A DNA stretch of 64,000 nt, from the NCBI GenBank assembly GCA_023634235.1, contig JAMKCF010000019.1, positions 3,286,001-3,350,000 of the forward strand. The letters are read 5' to 3'. A program made the translations under genes and the position numbers. Below are positions 33,255 to 44,785 of the stretch, piece by piece; the first letter of the stretch is position 1, and every line of letters starts with the position of its first letter. The DNA comes from Pisaster brevispinus. Its lineage: Eukaryota; Echinodermata; Asteroidea; Forcipulatida; Asteriidae. The notes under the pieces are model-generated. The model was not told where the DNA came from and made no database searches. It was given only the letters and a program-made list of their open reading frames with translations.

Positions 33255-33680
33255 AAAATTTGGGTTTGAACAAAGAAAAATTGACTGGAGCGGGACTTGA
33301 ACCAACGACCTCCGGATTAACGTGCCAGCGCTCTACCTGAGCAAGAATTGTGGGAAAAAACGTAAGTTTGGATTATCCAGCCCTATGTTGGCGGTCTCCT
33401 TATTTAGTTTAATTAATTCAACCGTAAGCTGCCGTGTAGCCAGGGATCACACCCAAGTTTACGGTACATTCTGGGAAGCGTCAGCCAAGGGATCACCTAA
33501 TTTTTTGTTAAAGAGGATGCGACTATTTAATATTTTATCAAGTAATAAACCAAAAAAAGGAAACTGACTGTTAATAATTTGGGTTTGAACAATGAAAAAT
33601 TGACGAGCGGGACTTGAACCAACGACCTCCGGATTAACGTGCCAGCGCTCTACCTGAGCAAGAAAAGTGTGGAAAAAACG
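33255..33680 (-). repeat. two direct copies of a tRNA-Asn-like element
   Basis: About 110 bases at 33255-33365 and at 33570-33680 are over 90 percent identical. On the minus strand each has GCTCAGGTAGAGCG (D arm), a loop ACGTTAA implying anticodon GTT, and GGTTCAAGTCCCGC (B-box). The anticodon stem has one mismatch and the acceptor stem does not pair, so these look like SINE heads or tRNA pseudogenes. Confidence 0.55.
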
Positions 33681-34158
33681 TTAGTTTGGACATTTATCTC
33701 CTTTGTGGCTGTTTTTGGTAGAATATATTTGTGTTTTTGTAGGAGTAAGTTTAAAAAAAATTAAAATCAAATTTTGTGTTGCGGCAGAAGAGAAAATGTC
33801 CAAAGTCGCACACGCCTGTTATACCTACATATGATACCAGATACGGTAGACATTGCAATTGCATTGGCTGAACCATTCCTGCAGGGCAAAATAGCTTCAA
33901 CGAAAGTTAAACCCCAATTTGGGGAATATATAAACATGTGCTTCTAACAAGTTCTTCATGCAAAACATTCGCGCACGGTGGTACGAGTTGGTTTGACATT
34001 TGAGTTAACCTGTTTTTCTGCCGTTGAAAACTATGAAAACACCCGATGTCATGGATGTGACGACATGCTTCTTGTGCCCACCCAAGTTCTTTAAATTATT
34101 TGCGTGAAAATCCTTTCAAACATGAACTTTCATTATCACAATCAGATGTTGAACTCAC

Positions 34159-34300
34159 CGTGGCAAATTTGTGGCAGTTTCTGTCCTCTGAACTGCAGTA
34201 AAATCTTGAATTTGTTGGAGAGAAAAAAGCCACGTCTTTGAAACTGCGCGGCACGCACAGCTGCTTGTACCTCGTGATCCTGTCACGCCCGAAATTAACT
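34159..34300 (-). other. possible minus-strand first exon (donor at 34158)
   Basis: On the minus strand the segment ends CACAAATTTGCCACG|GTGAGT, a near-consensus donor. One frame is open (CVPRSFKDVAFF, FYCSSEDRNCHKFAT) but has no ATG before an upstream stop. It could be an untranslated first exon of a minus-strand gene that once used the X/Y modules. Confidence 0.25.
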
Positions 34301-34450
34301 AGTTAGCATAACAAAACTAGTGACGACAGAGCCGTTGAAATCAAAATAATTTGCATAATAGCGTAGGGACATAATCATTTCTTTTAACCTATAGAAATAT
34401 AGTAGTTCATTAGGACGAGACAGTTTTGATATTTAAAACTTTGTTTAAAG

Positions 34451-34496
34451 CCCCCCTCCCCTCCCCTCCCGTCCCCTCCCCTCCCCTCCCATCCCC
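34451..34496. repeat. CCCCT pentamer tract
   Basis: CCCTCCCCTCCCCTCCC and similar run for 46 bases. The minus strand has at least eight GGG/GGGG runs, so it is a strong quadruplex candidate. Confidence 0.85.
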
Positions 34497-34779
34497 AAAA
34501 AAGGCAGACAATTGCTTTAGCCTAACTGAATATTTTGGGTGAAAGGCCTACAAACCATTTTTTTTCTAGACATAAATAAATATCAAATCATCTGAATGCT
34601 CGATCTTTATTTATTTGTTGCACCACAAAGTTATATGAAGGCTAAGTAGGCATATCTAGTAGTATATTGATAAATTCGTGGGGAAGTGACATATTCCTTT
34701 CCAATTTAAATAAAACTGGATAGGCCCTATTCACTATGAAAATAAACATTCTTTTTTTAATCGAACAACCGTCCGGCCG

Positions 34780-35085
34780 TTAGCTGATGATAGGGCGCCC
34801 GCGACGGGCGGAAGTCGGTGAATAACTGGAGCTAGAGGGACTTGCGCAAGTTTAAAAGATAGAATGGCCGTGTTCCCTTGTTCGCGTTCGATTGACTATG
34901 TTGTAAATAAAGTAGGAAACCAGTCTTCTTGGCCAAGATAAGCCCGGAAAGCCCGACGAATCGCCATTTATATATCACGCATCACACAAGGCAAATGTGT
35001 TTGACGTTACTTCCGTGAGTGGACTGATGATAAAGTGAATTTTATTTTCTATTTACATGGTTCAATAATAGAATTGGTGGTAAGT
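34780..35085. promoter_or_regulatory. CpG-richer segment, possible promoter
   Basis: CG dinucleotides are frequent between 34770 and 35000 (CGTCCGGCCG, GGGCGCCCGCGACGGGCGG, TTCGCGTTCG), against a CpG-poor background. It is followed by TTGGTG|GTAAGT at 35079/35080, a good plus-strand donor. It could be the start of a transcript to the right (possibly an untranslated presenilin exon) or to the left. No initiator was identified. Confidence 0.3.
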
Positions 35086-37090
35086 AGTAATTTAATAAAT
35101 TCTGTATTACTTTGTCAACAGTTGTATTAACTGTTGATCGATATAATGGCTCTATTATCGCCGAAAATAGAAACTCATTCATGTCATTCTTTGAGGATTT
35201 GACTGAGTTGACATTGGGATTGGTACAATGGTAGATGGCAGTTGTTTTTTGTTAGTCAACTCAATGTCAAATTGACATCAGGTCTCAAAAATTTGGATCA
35301 TTGATTAGGAACTTCAGAATAAGTTAAAACATAAAGCTGATTTACTTTCTTCTAGTTTTCAATAAACGTAGCCTTTATATGGAACCATTTCAACTATTTA
35401 TCATCATCAGAATGATAAATTTATTAAGTTTTTTAAGGGACAAATTACACCAGGCATGCCAGGATTGATCAAAAACAAAAGACAGTGTCTGTGTGGATAT
35501 TTTTCCATGCCAGTGTCTTTACTTCTTCAAATAATTTGTGGTTTAAGGTTATCATGGCAGAAAGTGTTTATCCCGGCATAGAGCAAGGATCCCCGCTTAA
35601 TTGCCGTTAAATTCATGCCTGTTTTAGTGTTTAGTGTTAACTTTAGTCTTCCCAAATAGTGAAACACTGTCCATTCCTACCTACACTCGGCCAAATACTT
35701 CCAATCCATTAACTTCTTTCAAATACTGACTGTCCTTTCCTCTACCGACCATTTTTGTAGTATACTGTCTGGTATTTTAGTGGTAAGTTCTAGGAAAATA
35801 CTGTCCACTCCTGTCCATTTCGCCCGGACACTATTTGGCATTGGACACACTATTCATTTGGCACGTACATGACCTAATACGTGCTAACTAAACTAGTGTC
35901 CTGCATCCAATGCACTAGCCCTGGTAGAACGTCAGTGTATGTTGCACTACACTGACGTCCTGGGTATAAAGCTTCTGTACCATGCGAACAAAAATTTGAC
36001 TAATGTTTTTTCATATTTTTACCTGATTTTAAGAAGCTGAAAATACTGCTCATATATTCTTCATGGCCATAACTACACTCTTGGGGTGTCCAAAAATAAC
36101 AAATATATCCATGGATGATATTATTCCAGAAAATAAATCGCAGATTCACGCTAACCTTTTAAACATCATAAACTGATTGACGAGTGAGCACGTGTGCGCA
36201 TGTGCGAAATGCATAGCAACTCCATCGACAACCGGGTCAATGCGCCTTGTAGCAAGAATAGTCTAGGTGTGAGAAGAACTTGTTATGGGTGCGCTTGCGT
36301 GCGAGTATTCATAAACGGACTCAGAACAGAAAGTTACAACGGAGACGTCAATTTCCATTTTATTTTTCAAATAATCTCACCCAAGGGTAAAATTAACAAT
36401 TCTGAACCCATCAGGCTGGGAGTTCCAGACCCAAGGAATATGTGAACGAAGTTTCAGCTTCCTCCATCAGGTATATATGAAAAATGCTAGTTATAAATTT
36501 TTTCGCAATGGTACAGGACCTTTATACCCTGGATTCAGTCACAATGTATGCAACAACGGAGGATTCCAACCTGGGCTACCACTGCGCATGCTCAGCGGAC
36601 ACTATTTTATCAGCGAACACTTTTTGGCATGACACCGGGCGGCATCGGCTATTTTATTTTTGAGTGATTGTGCCAAAATGGCATTGTACTTGCGCAGTGA
36701 CTGTTTGTTGGGACTTAGAAATGTTACCGTGATAAATGTTAGTCTGGTTCTGCACTAGAACCAGTCAGTTACTAGGCCGCTGTACTTCTTTTTTCAACAT
36801 TTTGACATCTGCGGTTGTACTAGCCCCATAAACAGTGCCAATAGGTTAGACTATCATCGGAGTTGAGATGATTTTTTGAATAGAAACCCATGTTTTTGTC
36901 GAGATTTTCCCCCCAGTCGTCACTTACATTGCTTCAAAATCAGCACGCCATGATGGTTGCCAGTGCTCCTTGGACTTGGATTTCAACCAGAGTCCTTTGC
37001 GCGATGACCATGCGTACATCATGGCGTATTGGGACATGCATGGGCGATTTAAACTCCTCAGACTAAGTCCAAATCAAATCACTTTCACAC
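35085..37090. other. intergenic DNA, no gene seen
   Basis: It contains a perfect hairpin at 35929-35958 (ACGTCAGTGTA, 8-base loop, TACACTGACGT) and an ACTGCGCATGCTC block near 36580. The longest open frame (36194-36445) has no recognisable domain. Confidence 0.5.
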
Positions 37091-37096
37091 AGTAAG

Positions 37097-37577
37097 CAGG
37101 CATGTAACTCTTCCGCGGATCCGCGGATTTACGCGTTTTATAAAATAGAATTCCGCCGTAAAAGGAAAAAACTCTGAAAAAAAACGAAAAAACTCCGCGT
37201 ACAAAAAAAAATCAAGCTGCATGAAAAAAATAGAACAAATCCGCGTTGCTGAAAGAAACATTGCTTATTCAAAAGAAAATATGAAGATTCAGGATTCTTA
37301 AAGTCTGGCTTTACGGAACTTTACACATACAAAAGCATTACACAGTCCAGACACAGACACAAGTTCTCCTCGTGCAGCATACGTGTACCTTCTACACTAT
37401 TTTTTGCACAGTCTGGCTCCGTAGCATTTTTTATTGCTTTTTATATAAGGGATGCGGCAGGAACCAGACGCTGTAAGAGTGCAAGTGAACCACGCGATCG
37501 ATAGGTCTTTGCTTGAAAAATAACAAATATAAGCTTGTAATTTTCCTCTTTTTTTCGGCTGAAGAGTTGCATGCCTG
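37097..37577. mobile_element. MITE G, complete
   Basis: CAGGCATGTAACTCTTC at the left and GAAGAGTTGCATGCCTG at the right are inverted repeats with one mismatch over 17 bases. The interior is rich in TCCGCGG and CCGCGT near the left end. 481 bp, no coding capacity. Confidence 0.75.
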
Positions 37578-37704
37578 AGTAAGACCTCCAGATCAGCTAA
37601 GACCGATGCACCGTTGTAGTATGCATTGTAGTTGTTCTACAAATTTCATTCAAAGTACCTTTGTGTATACCTGTAAGACGGGCGTTTGTCTGAAATTTAA
37701 TATT

Positions 37705-37800
37705 TCAGAGGGCAAGGCTATTTTTATATTGCTAAAGGCAGGTCCAATCAAAGTCCAAAAACAATGGCCTCCATGTACATGTAATAAATATCAGGCCTGA
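37705..37800 (+). repeat. repeat family A, truncated
   Basis: TTCAGAGGGCAAGGCTATTT, CAATGGCCTCCATGTA, TCAGGCCTG. It has lost the central part. Confidence 0.6.
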
Positions 37801-37849
37801 AATATACATGGAAATGATCTCTACCCTCCTAGTCCTGTGTACTGTACAT

Positions 37850-38215
37850 TCTATCAGCGTGTTTCTTTTAATACACGCGCATAACAAACCCACACCTGAC
37901 TTTGCCACAAGAGTGGCATTTTGAGCCACACATATGCTGATATACATGTAGAGAGTAGAGCCATAGCCCATGATGAGTTCAATGAAAGTGGTAAACTGGA
38001 GAAGCCACCAGCTGTGCTCAATTGCAGTTGAATTCGGGCCACTGTTGGAAGAGATCAGGTTCGCAAACCTTGGTCAATTTCTGCTGTGGCAATTTGTGGC
38101 ACTGATTGATCACACATACTGTACAAATACAAATGGGAAAGTGTGGCATGGGTTACTTCACCATAGTGTGCCTAGCATGGGAGATTTTGAGGCATCTTGG
38201 AGTATGCACCTTTAG
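37850..38215 (-). repeat. dispersed repeat family I, copy 2
   Basis: This is the reverse counterpart of 21515-21790, from TAAAGGTGCATACTCCAAGA to CAAAATGCCACTCTTGTGGC on the minus strand. Confidence 0.6.
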
Positions 38216-38739
38216 CAGGGTTGATTCAAATGTCATGTACTTGCACAAACTATTTTTAAAAAACCTGTATACTTGAGTCCATAATGAATGACATCCTGTC
38301 TCCCTTCCTCGGCTTACTACAGGAACTGTCTGCTTTAGATCGTCACTGACTAGTCTGGTCAGTTGTCTGGTGGCTTCACTCCTGTACCCAACGCCGTTGA
38401 TGCATACAGGATTCAAGGAACTAGACATTTGAGGGCCAAACCCATTTGGCGCTTCCACATGGTATGATATCGGCTTATGGCTAATCTATGTGCAGAAAAC
38501 CCCACACTCTCAGAACGAACGGGCCTAATGGAAAATGCATTGCATGGGACCCAGTCTTTGGGAGCTGGTCGACCACAACCTCAGGTACGTATTCATTATG
38601 TCAGTGTTTTGAAAGGTCAACTTTAATGCCGTAACTAACCCCAACTTCCGACAGTGGTTTGCAAAAAACCTTCCTCATTCTTTAAACATAAACTCAAACA
38701 CCATACTGGTACACTAGCCCTTTCCTTCCCAATTGGCGA

Positions 38740-39240
38740 CTTTAGTCGACCAAGCTTACACACAAAAAACGCACGTAAGCCTGAGCACAAAGACCGTTTG
38801 TAACATACTCATCCTCCATACCCAAGCTTACCATCATTGGTAAGAGAAAGATCAGATCTTTCCAATGATGGTAAAATAATGGTTGCTGTTATGCAATCAA
38901 TTTGGAGTAGAAAGATCCGAAATACCAAAGAGCTGCGGAGTGCCATTTAGTGGTTGAGTTTACAGGTCACCTTGAGGAAACAAAGACCAAGACCTTGATT
39001 TTGGGGTAATACAAATTTCAATAAGTAAGACATGTTGTATTACTAATTTTGCTGTGAAACATCATCTATTATAAGGTGATAATAGAGTTTGTAAAAATGG
39101 CCTTTGAATGAAAGCTCTCTGTTGTGTAAGAATGTTTGCTTCACGCTTGAGTGGTCAAACAATTCAGTCACCAGCGGTTGTTTACAATATATGTCAAAAC
39201 AGTTCGGGAATGAGGGTGTTTTCTCAACACCCAAACTGTT
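38740..39240 (+). repeat. dispersed repeat family H, copy 3
   Basis: TTGGCGACTTTAGTCGACCA, TTGGTAAGAGAAAGATCAGA and TCTTTCCAATGATGG match 20095 and, reversed, 30837. The right part (GAGTTTGTAAAAATGG, GTGGTCAAACAATT) matches 20360-20430. Confidence 0.65.
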
Positions 39241-39374
39241 GGATCTGCATGGTGGATTCTACGTAAAGCATTAAATCAGTTTACAAGTGCAGTCTTCGGT
39301 CCAACAGAATCAAATAGAAGTTGCAGTTTGGATTTTGAAGGGTTGGGGATGGTTAGGATTTGAACAAAAATTGA

Positions 39375-39430
39375 CTGAAACAGGGTTTGAACCTGTGACG
39401 ATCAATTGACTGTACTGAGGTACCACGGTC
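39375..39430 (-). repeat. tRNA-like fragment, reverse
   Basis: The minus strand shows GGTTCAAACCCTG as a B-box. The A-box side is degraded. Confidence 0.3.
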
Positions 39431-39509
39431 TTAGGTTATTAGCTCAAGTTGTTGGACTACCATTTTGACATGTTTGATCTTGGAATCATTCTGGAGATAG
39501 CAAAAAGTT

Positions 39510-40098
39510 CAGTCAACTCTCGTTAATACGAGCTCAGAAGTTACGAGACGCCGGTTTATACAAGGTTTTCACCGGTCCCAAACTGTCCCATGCGTGTTTC
39601 TACATATTAATGTCTTAAAAAAACTGAAGATACAAGCACAGTCATAACGAGAACACTACGAGGTATTAGCCTGACAATATAACGTAATGTTTTTCATACT
39701 TTTGTAGCAAGATCTGAAAAATGTTGTTGTGTAAAAGCTTACCGTTCAGTCAAGGTTCGGAAATTACATTCTTGTTGCCAGACTATTTATCGGATCAGAC
39801 CGACCATGCAGTTATGTACGATTCCGAACACCAGAAACATTTCGCTGAAACCTACGCTTGAAATGCTACTTCCATTGCACACTTGGACGATTACCAGCGA
39901 TTACCAACATAGGTGTACAGGCTGCTCGTAAGAACTGTACTAGGAAGCAAACCGCTCTGTTATAGCCTATACACGTGTGTATGCACTATGATGACATGTG
40001 TAAACCTGTACATTAGTGCACTGGGTTTAAGACGAGGTTCGGATAATACAAGGAGTACAGGTCATTCCGGCGGACCTCGTATTAACGAGAGTCGACTG
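39510..40098. mobile_element. non-autonomous pogo/Tigger-like element
   Basis: The left end CAGTCAACTCTCGTTAATAC and the right end (reversed) CAGTCGACTCTCGTTAATAC are inverted repeats of at least 23 bases with one mismatch, continuing GAG. Such CAGTNNACTCTCGTTA ends are typical of pogo/Tigger members of the Tc1-mariner superfamily. TA follows the right end, but the left flank is TT. No transposase frame in the 589 bp. Confidence 0.7.
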
Positions 40099-40109
40099 TA
40101 CATGTAGGA

Positions 40110-40660
40110 TTGAAGCTAGAGACATTTGAGTGCCGGCCACAAAAATAGTAGTACCTGCAAGGGTAGAGGTTGATGAGTATTTGAAAAAGCCTTGTGTCGT
40201 AATCCTCATTATACAACAAAAGGACCAAAGTCAGGATTACACAGCAACCCTTAGAAAAAAGAGAGATTTGGCGCATGAGTTCCAGTCCCCTTTGTCCCTT
40301 GTTATACGGGGGAAAACAAAGCATAGCATGGTGAGTGTACATGTGTGTATGCCTGTGCATGCTACACACTGAATAGTCAGGGTGCAAATTGTACAACAGA
40401 CATGATCAACCCAATCAAAGAGGGACGTTCCGAAAATGTTCTGAAATGTACATAAACATCCAGTGCCTTTATTCAGTTCGGAAAAGTTTTGCGTTCAAAA
40501 AGGTGTCATCCAGCATCAAATGGTTAACAGATCACCATAACCAAGGCATGGCGAACTTTGTTGACTTTTTCGTTATAAATATTTTTTTTTTCCAGTAAAA
40601 CCGGAAGAAATGTTTCCAAAATGCTATTTTTGTTTACATCAGAAAAATATAAATTAATTG
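40110..40660. other. intergenic DNA, no gene seen
   Basis: Small overlapping frames of 70-105 codons exist on both strands with no family resemblance. Confidence 0.45.
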
Positions 40661-40666
40661 TTTTAT

Positions 40667-40841
40667 ACAGCATGATAATTTTCTTACTTTAATCTGATTT
40701 ACTATTTTGTTTTTGCCCCAAGAAGAATCTGAAAAACCGTTATTTAAATAGCCTTAAAAGTCTATCAAAGCCTATTGTATGTCAGACCTCGTACTTAATA
40801 AAATTGTCCTACTTTTTTCCAGCCAAATATTATGCCTGTTT
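40667..40841. mobile_element. MITE E copy
   Basis: ACAGCATGATAATTTTCTTA at the left and CCAAATATTATGCCTGTT at the right are diverged inverted ends. The interior (AATAGCCTTAAAAGTCTATC) matches 48711 and 60730. Confidence 0.65.
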
Positions 40842-40887
40842 GTATAAATTGTAGATCTAGTACATTGTAGGTTAACATGGAAACAAA

Positions 40888-41065
40888 GGCCTGGAATTAC
40901 ACGGAGGCTATGGCCTCTGTTGCCCCTGGTCTTGGCCTTGGTGCCCCTTCTCTTGGCCTTGGTGCCCCTTCAAGAGTTTCCCATAGACTTTAAGATTTTC
41001 CAATGAAAGTGCCCCTTTGCAAAATGAAAATGACCTTGCAAAGCTGAAACTCCAGGACTGCAAAA
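40888..41065 (-). repeat. repeat family A copy, minus strand
   Basis: GCCTGGAATTACACGGAGGC, TCTTGGCCTTGGTGCCCCTT (twice), CATAGACTTTAAGATTTTCC. The doubled TTGGCCTTGGTGCCCC is a short internal duplication. Confidence 0.8.
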
Positions 41066-41729
41066 GAAAATGTGGTAATTCAGGGCATGACTGTTTTGGG
41101 TTGAACTGAAGCAAATAATGTGGTAATTTACAGCTGTTTAATACAAGCAATTTGGTACTAGCCACTCATGGTTGGCTATGATACTGTGAAGAGTTAATAG
41201 CGCAAGAGATACATTGTAAGTTATTCTTGCGCTTTTAATTCTATGGCCCTTGTAGCTTGACATGAGATGAAGTAAATGTGCTCCATTCGTGTACAGTGTA
41301 TGAGAAATAGAATGCGTGCGTGTGTGTGTGTGGGTGTGTGTGACCACGTGGTGACTCACCCTTCTGTACCATGAATGGAATTACGTTGCACACTATGCAC
41401 AGTGTCAGTTTGTACGTAAGTCCTGTTCCGTCACCACCCGTGGGTAGAAATCGGCGTGTTTTCTCATTCAAAAGTGCCCAGGTACAGTTGTTCTTTTAAT
41501 TTGTGTGAATCACCTACATTAAGAAACTATCTGTCTCAGATATTGCTGTTGAAAGGTACGGATTTGTAAAAAATTATCTGAACATTGAAATGGACAAAAC
41601 ATGTTTTTGGAGATTTATTTAGGTATCAATAATTCTTGAAAAATTACACTGGTCAAAGATGCATTGTACATGTGTAGGCTCATATGCACATGTACATAGT
41701 TGACCTTAGACTGCATCTAGGCCTACAGT

Positions 41730-41898
41730 AACAGGCCTGGAATTACACGGAGGCCATGGCCTCTGTTGCCCCTTGTCTTGGCCTTGGTGCCCCATCAAGA
41801 GTTTCCCATTGACTTTAAGATTGTCCAATGATTTGATGGAAGTACCTTTTGCCAAATGAAAATGGCCTTGCCCTCTCACGGATGAAATTCTAGGCCTG
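41730..41898 (-). repeat. repeat family A copy, minus strand
   Basis: CAGGCCTGGAATTACACGGA at one end and TCTAGGCCTG at the other. Full-length and bounded by CAGGCCTG on both sides. Confidence 0.8.
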
Positions 41899-42117
41899 CT
41901 GTTAAGAAATTGTGCTGTTGAAATCCAAGGCGTTGTTGAAGTCCAAGGCGCTGTTGAGATAGTCTGATGAAGAAAACGAGATAAGACGAAATGTTTTTAC
42001 ATAGCTGAGATGTGGATCGGTTTGACTGGCTCGGCACATCGCCTAGAAACGAAACATTCGTGTTGAAATTAACCAGCTATTGAGACAAGTGTTGATGCAG
42101 GGTACAATGTACAAATA

Positions 42118-42277
42118 TTGAATGCATTGCAGATGAGTGCATTGTCAGCAGATTATAATCACAAGGTGAAATTGGGACTATTCCATTTCGCGAGGAGAAG
42201 CCAATTGAAATGGAAAAGCAAGATTTCACCGAGTGATTATATTCTGGGAGAATGCACAAATGAAATGCATTCAAAAT
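42118..42277. mobile_element. foldback MITE, about 75-bp arms
   Basis: The left arm TTGAATGCATTGCAGATGAG ... GATTATAATCACAAGGTGAA ... CCATTTCGCG pairs with the right arm TTTCACCGAGTGATTATATT ... GAATGCACAAATGAAATGCA. A second, partial copy lies at 42890-43045 (TCCACCAAGCGATTATATTC, AAATGCACTCATATAATGCA). Confidence 0.75.
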
Positions 42278-43347
42278 TGTTCAAAACTCATACTAAAAAT
42301 CCTTGTCATTTGAAGCTCTTTTCACAATAACCTGAATAAAAACAAAATATACTCTCAAACTCATCCACCTCACACTCTGGAAATTGAAAAAAAAAAACTT
42401 TTTAAGAACTTGGATGACTCCATGTAGACACCAACCAGACACAACCTTGCCTCGTTATGACAAATAGATGGAGAACAATTATTTTCGTAACGAGGCTGCA
42501 AAGCATCCAATAATTATTCATAGAGGCCTCCTATATTAAATATTGGAGGGTCACAGCAGTATACATGGCAAGATAAAGGATGACATGTGATGTGTGTTCA
42601 ACCAATCAAAGGACAATACATGACAGCAATAATGTTTGTTTATATGGATACTTTTGACACTTTGCAGTGTCATTTCCAAAATTATAATTCCCCGCCTGTT
42701 TGTCAAAATCAGGCAAAGTGTCACGAGAGACAAGGTTTGGTGTCCACATTGATAAGACAGGATTTGTAGAATTTTCATATTGTCGGGTGGATGAGTTTCC
42801 GTGTCTATTTGTCTTTATTACGACAAGAATTTCAAATGACAAGGATCTGTGTGTGACTGTGAGCTATAAATAAATATTAAATACCTTTCGTTCGTGCACT
42901 GTCGCAGAGTCACTCGGCGAAATCTGGTTTTTTTTTTTCATTTCACTCTGCTTCGCCTCGTCAAATGGAATAGTCCAGATTCCACCAAGCGATTATATTC
43001 TGTGAAAATGCACTCATATAATGCATCCAATATTTGTATGTTATATATGGTTTGCCATGAATGAAAATGGTCATCGGGTTACCTACCCACATACACTCTA
43101 GTGCTGTTCATAATAATGGGCCTTTATTATGCTGTGACCATCCTCCATGTGTGTCCTCGCTGGATTCTTTGTGGTATTCAGCACAATTGATTCTGTGGAT
43201 TTACCGGCAAGAATCCATGATTTTTGTATATTTTTTTTGTCACACATGGAAGAAAGACAGAGTGATCACTTTGTGTGTAATTGATTTTTAATGTGGATTG
43301 GAAGTACATACACCTAACCTTAAATATTGTGAAAACACACAAAGACC

Positions 43348-43443
43348 ATGGATGGCGAGTGTGGAGAATGTGCCGTGATGTTACTGGATATGGACCGCCA
43401 AGACGTTGCCTTTGTCAGGAACGGAGTGGAGCCAATGAGAAAG
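43348..43443 (+). CDS. PSEN: candidate first coding exon of presenilin
   Basis: ATG at 43348 sits in a strong context (GACCATGG) and opens a 32-codon frame starting MDGECGECAVMLLDMDRQDV and ending NGVEPMRK, at AAG|GTACCA (43444). The exon ends in phase 0, and the first certain presenilin exon (48294) begins in phase 0. Joining them gives 74 residues before the conserved LKYGAKH and 475 residues in total, both typical of presenilins. The N-terminus of this family is not conserved, so similarity cannot confirm it. The donor is not strong and the intron would be 4.85 kb with a 24-bp repeat array inside. Confidence 0.4.
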
Positions 43444-43841
43444 GTACCAGTGCACGAGTGTCCCGTTGTTGTGTGTGATTGGTGATAGTGATAGTGAGTA
43501 GTGGTAGCTGACATTGTCTGGATTTTATTTTATAGCGTATTAGAGAAGGTACAGCATTGGTGATTGGTGTTGTTTAGTTTCACCGTGACTCTTTAAAAAC
43601 ATCATCGGCACCTTAACCCTTTGGAGACCATAGCGGCCAGAAACGGCTAGTACCAAAATGCCCATACATAGCGGCTGCAAACGGCTGGAAGATCTGACCT
43701 ACATCTACTCAACCAGAAAGGTCAAAGTAAAGGTCATGTCCTGAACTGACTTTTTCCTAAGAACAAAATCAAATTCTGTGAGTATTACTTTTCCAGACCC
43801 TGTTACAAGGAAAAGTCTTGTCAAAAAATCAACAATATTAC

Positions 43842-44455
43842 CCATGTCAGGGCGTATGGTGTTAGCCATGTTAAGGCGTATGGTGTTAGCCATGACAGGG
43901 CGTATGGTGTTAGCCATGTCAGGGTATGGTGTTAGCCATGACAGGGCGTATGGTGTTAGCCATGTCAGGGCGTATGGTGTTAGCCATGTCAGGGCGTATG
44001 GTGTTAGCCATGTCAGGGCGTATGGTGTTAGCCATGTCAGGGTATGGTGTTAGCCATGACAGGGCGTATGGTGTTAGCCATGTCAGGGCGTATGGTGTTA
44101 GCCATGTCAGGGAGTATGGTGTTAGCCATGTCAGGGCGTATGGTGTTAGCCATGTCAGGGCGTATGGTGTTAGCCATGTCAGGGCGTATGGTGTTAGCCA
44201 TGTCAGGGCGTATGGTGTTAGCCATGTCAGGGCGTATGGTGTTAGCCATGTCAGGGCATGGTGTTAGCCATGTCAGGGCGTATGGTGTTAGCCATGTCAG
44301 GGCATATGGTGTTAGCCATGTCAGGGCGTATGGTGTTAGCCATGTCAGGGCGTATGGTGTTAGCCATGTCAGGGCGTATGGTGTTAGCCATGTCAGGGCG
44401 TATGGTGTTAGCCATGTTAAGGCGTATGGTGTTAGCCATGTCAGGGTGTATGGTG
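43842..44455 (+). repeat. 24-bp tandem array, about 25 copies
   Basis: The unit CATGTCAGGGCGTATGGTGT plus TAGC varies at a few bases (TTAAGG, ACAGGG, GGTATGG). Two or more units lack bases, which changes frame. Since 24 is a multiple of three and the unit has no stop in several frames, the plus strand reads repeated MVLAMSGR or YGVSHVRA and the minus strand MANTIRPD over long distances. If the presenilin exon at 43348 is real, the array lies in its first intron. Confidence 0.95.
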
Positions 44456-44785
44456 ATGATTTAACAGAAATAAATGGTCCGCAAAGAGTTCAAGCACACA
44501 GGCCTCATTGGTATTCACAAAGACCAGTATCTATGGACATTCTGTGCTTCAATGCTCGACGATCAAGCCACAGTCGACAGTCGCTTAATGCAGACATGGC
44601 CTTAGGTTAGTGGCGTGGCCATTGTGCTCCATACATGTATGTGACACTTAACAGTGGTGTGTTCGTGTCTGTTGGTGAGGTTGGTGGTGTGGGTTAGTGG
44701 CGTGGTGTGTTTTGTGTAATAGTGTTTAATGTACATTACACTATTTTCTGCCATTTTCACAGATCCTTTACATTATCAAGGTCAC

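Noticed and set aside
43842..44610. Long frames of up to 188 codons in the 24-bp array
   Set aside because: They come only from a stop-free 24-bp unit and are equally open on the other strand. No conserved domain or splice support.
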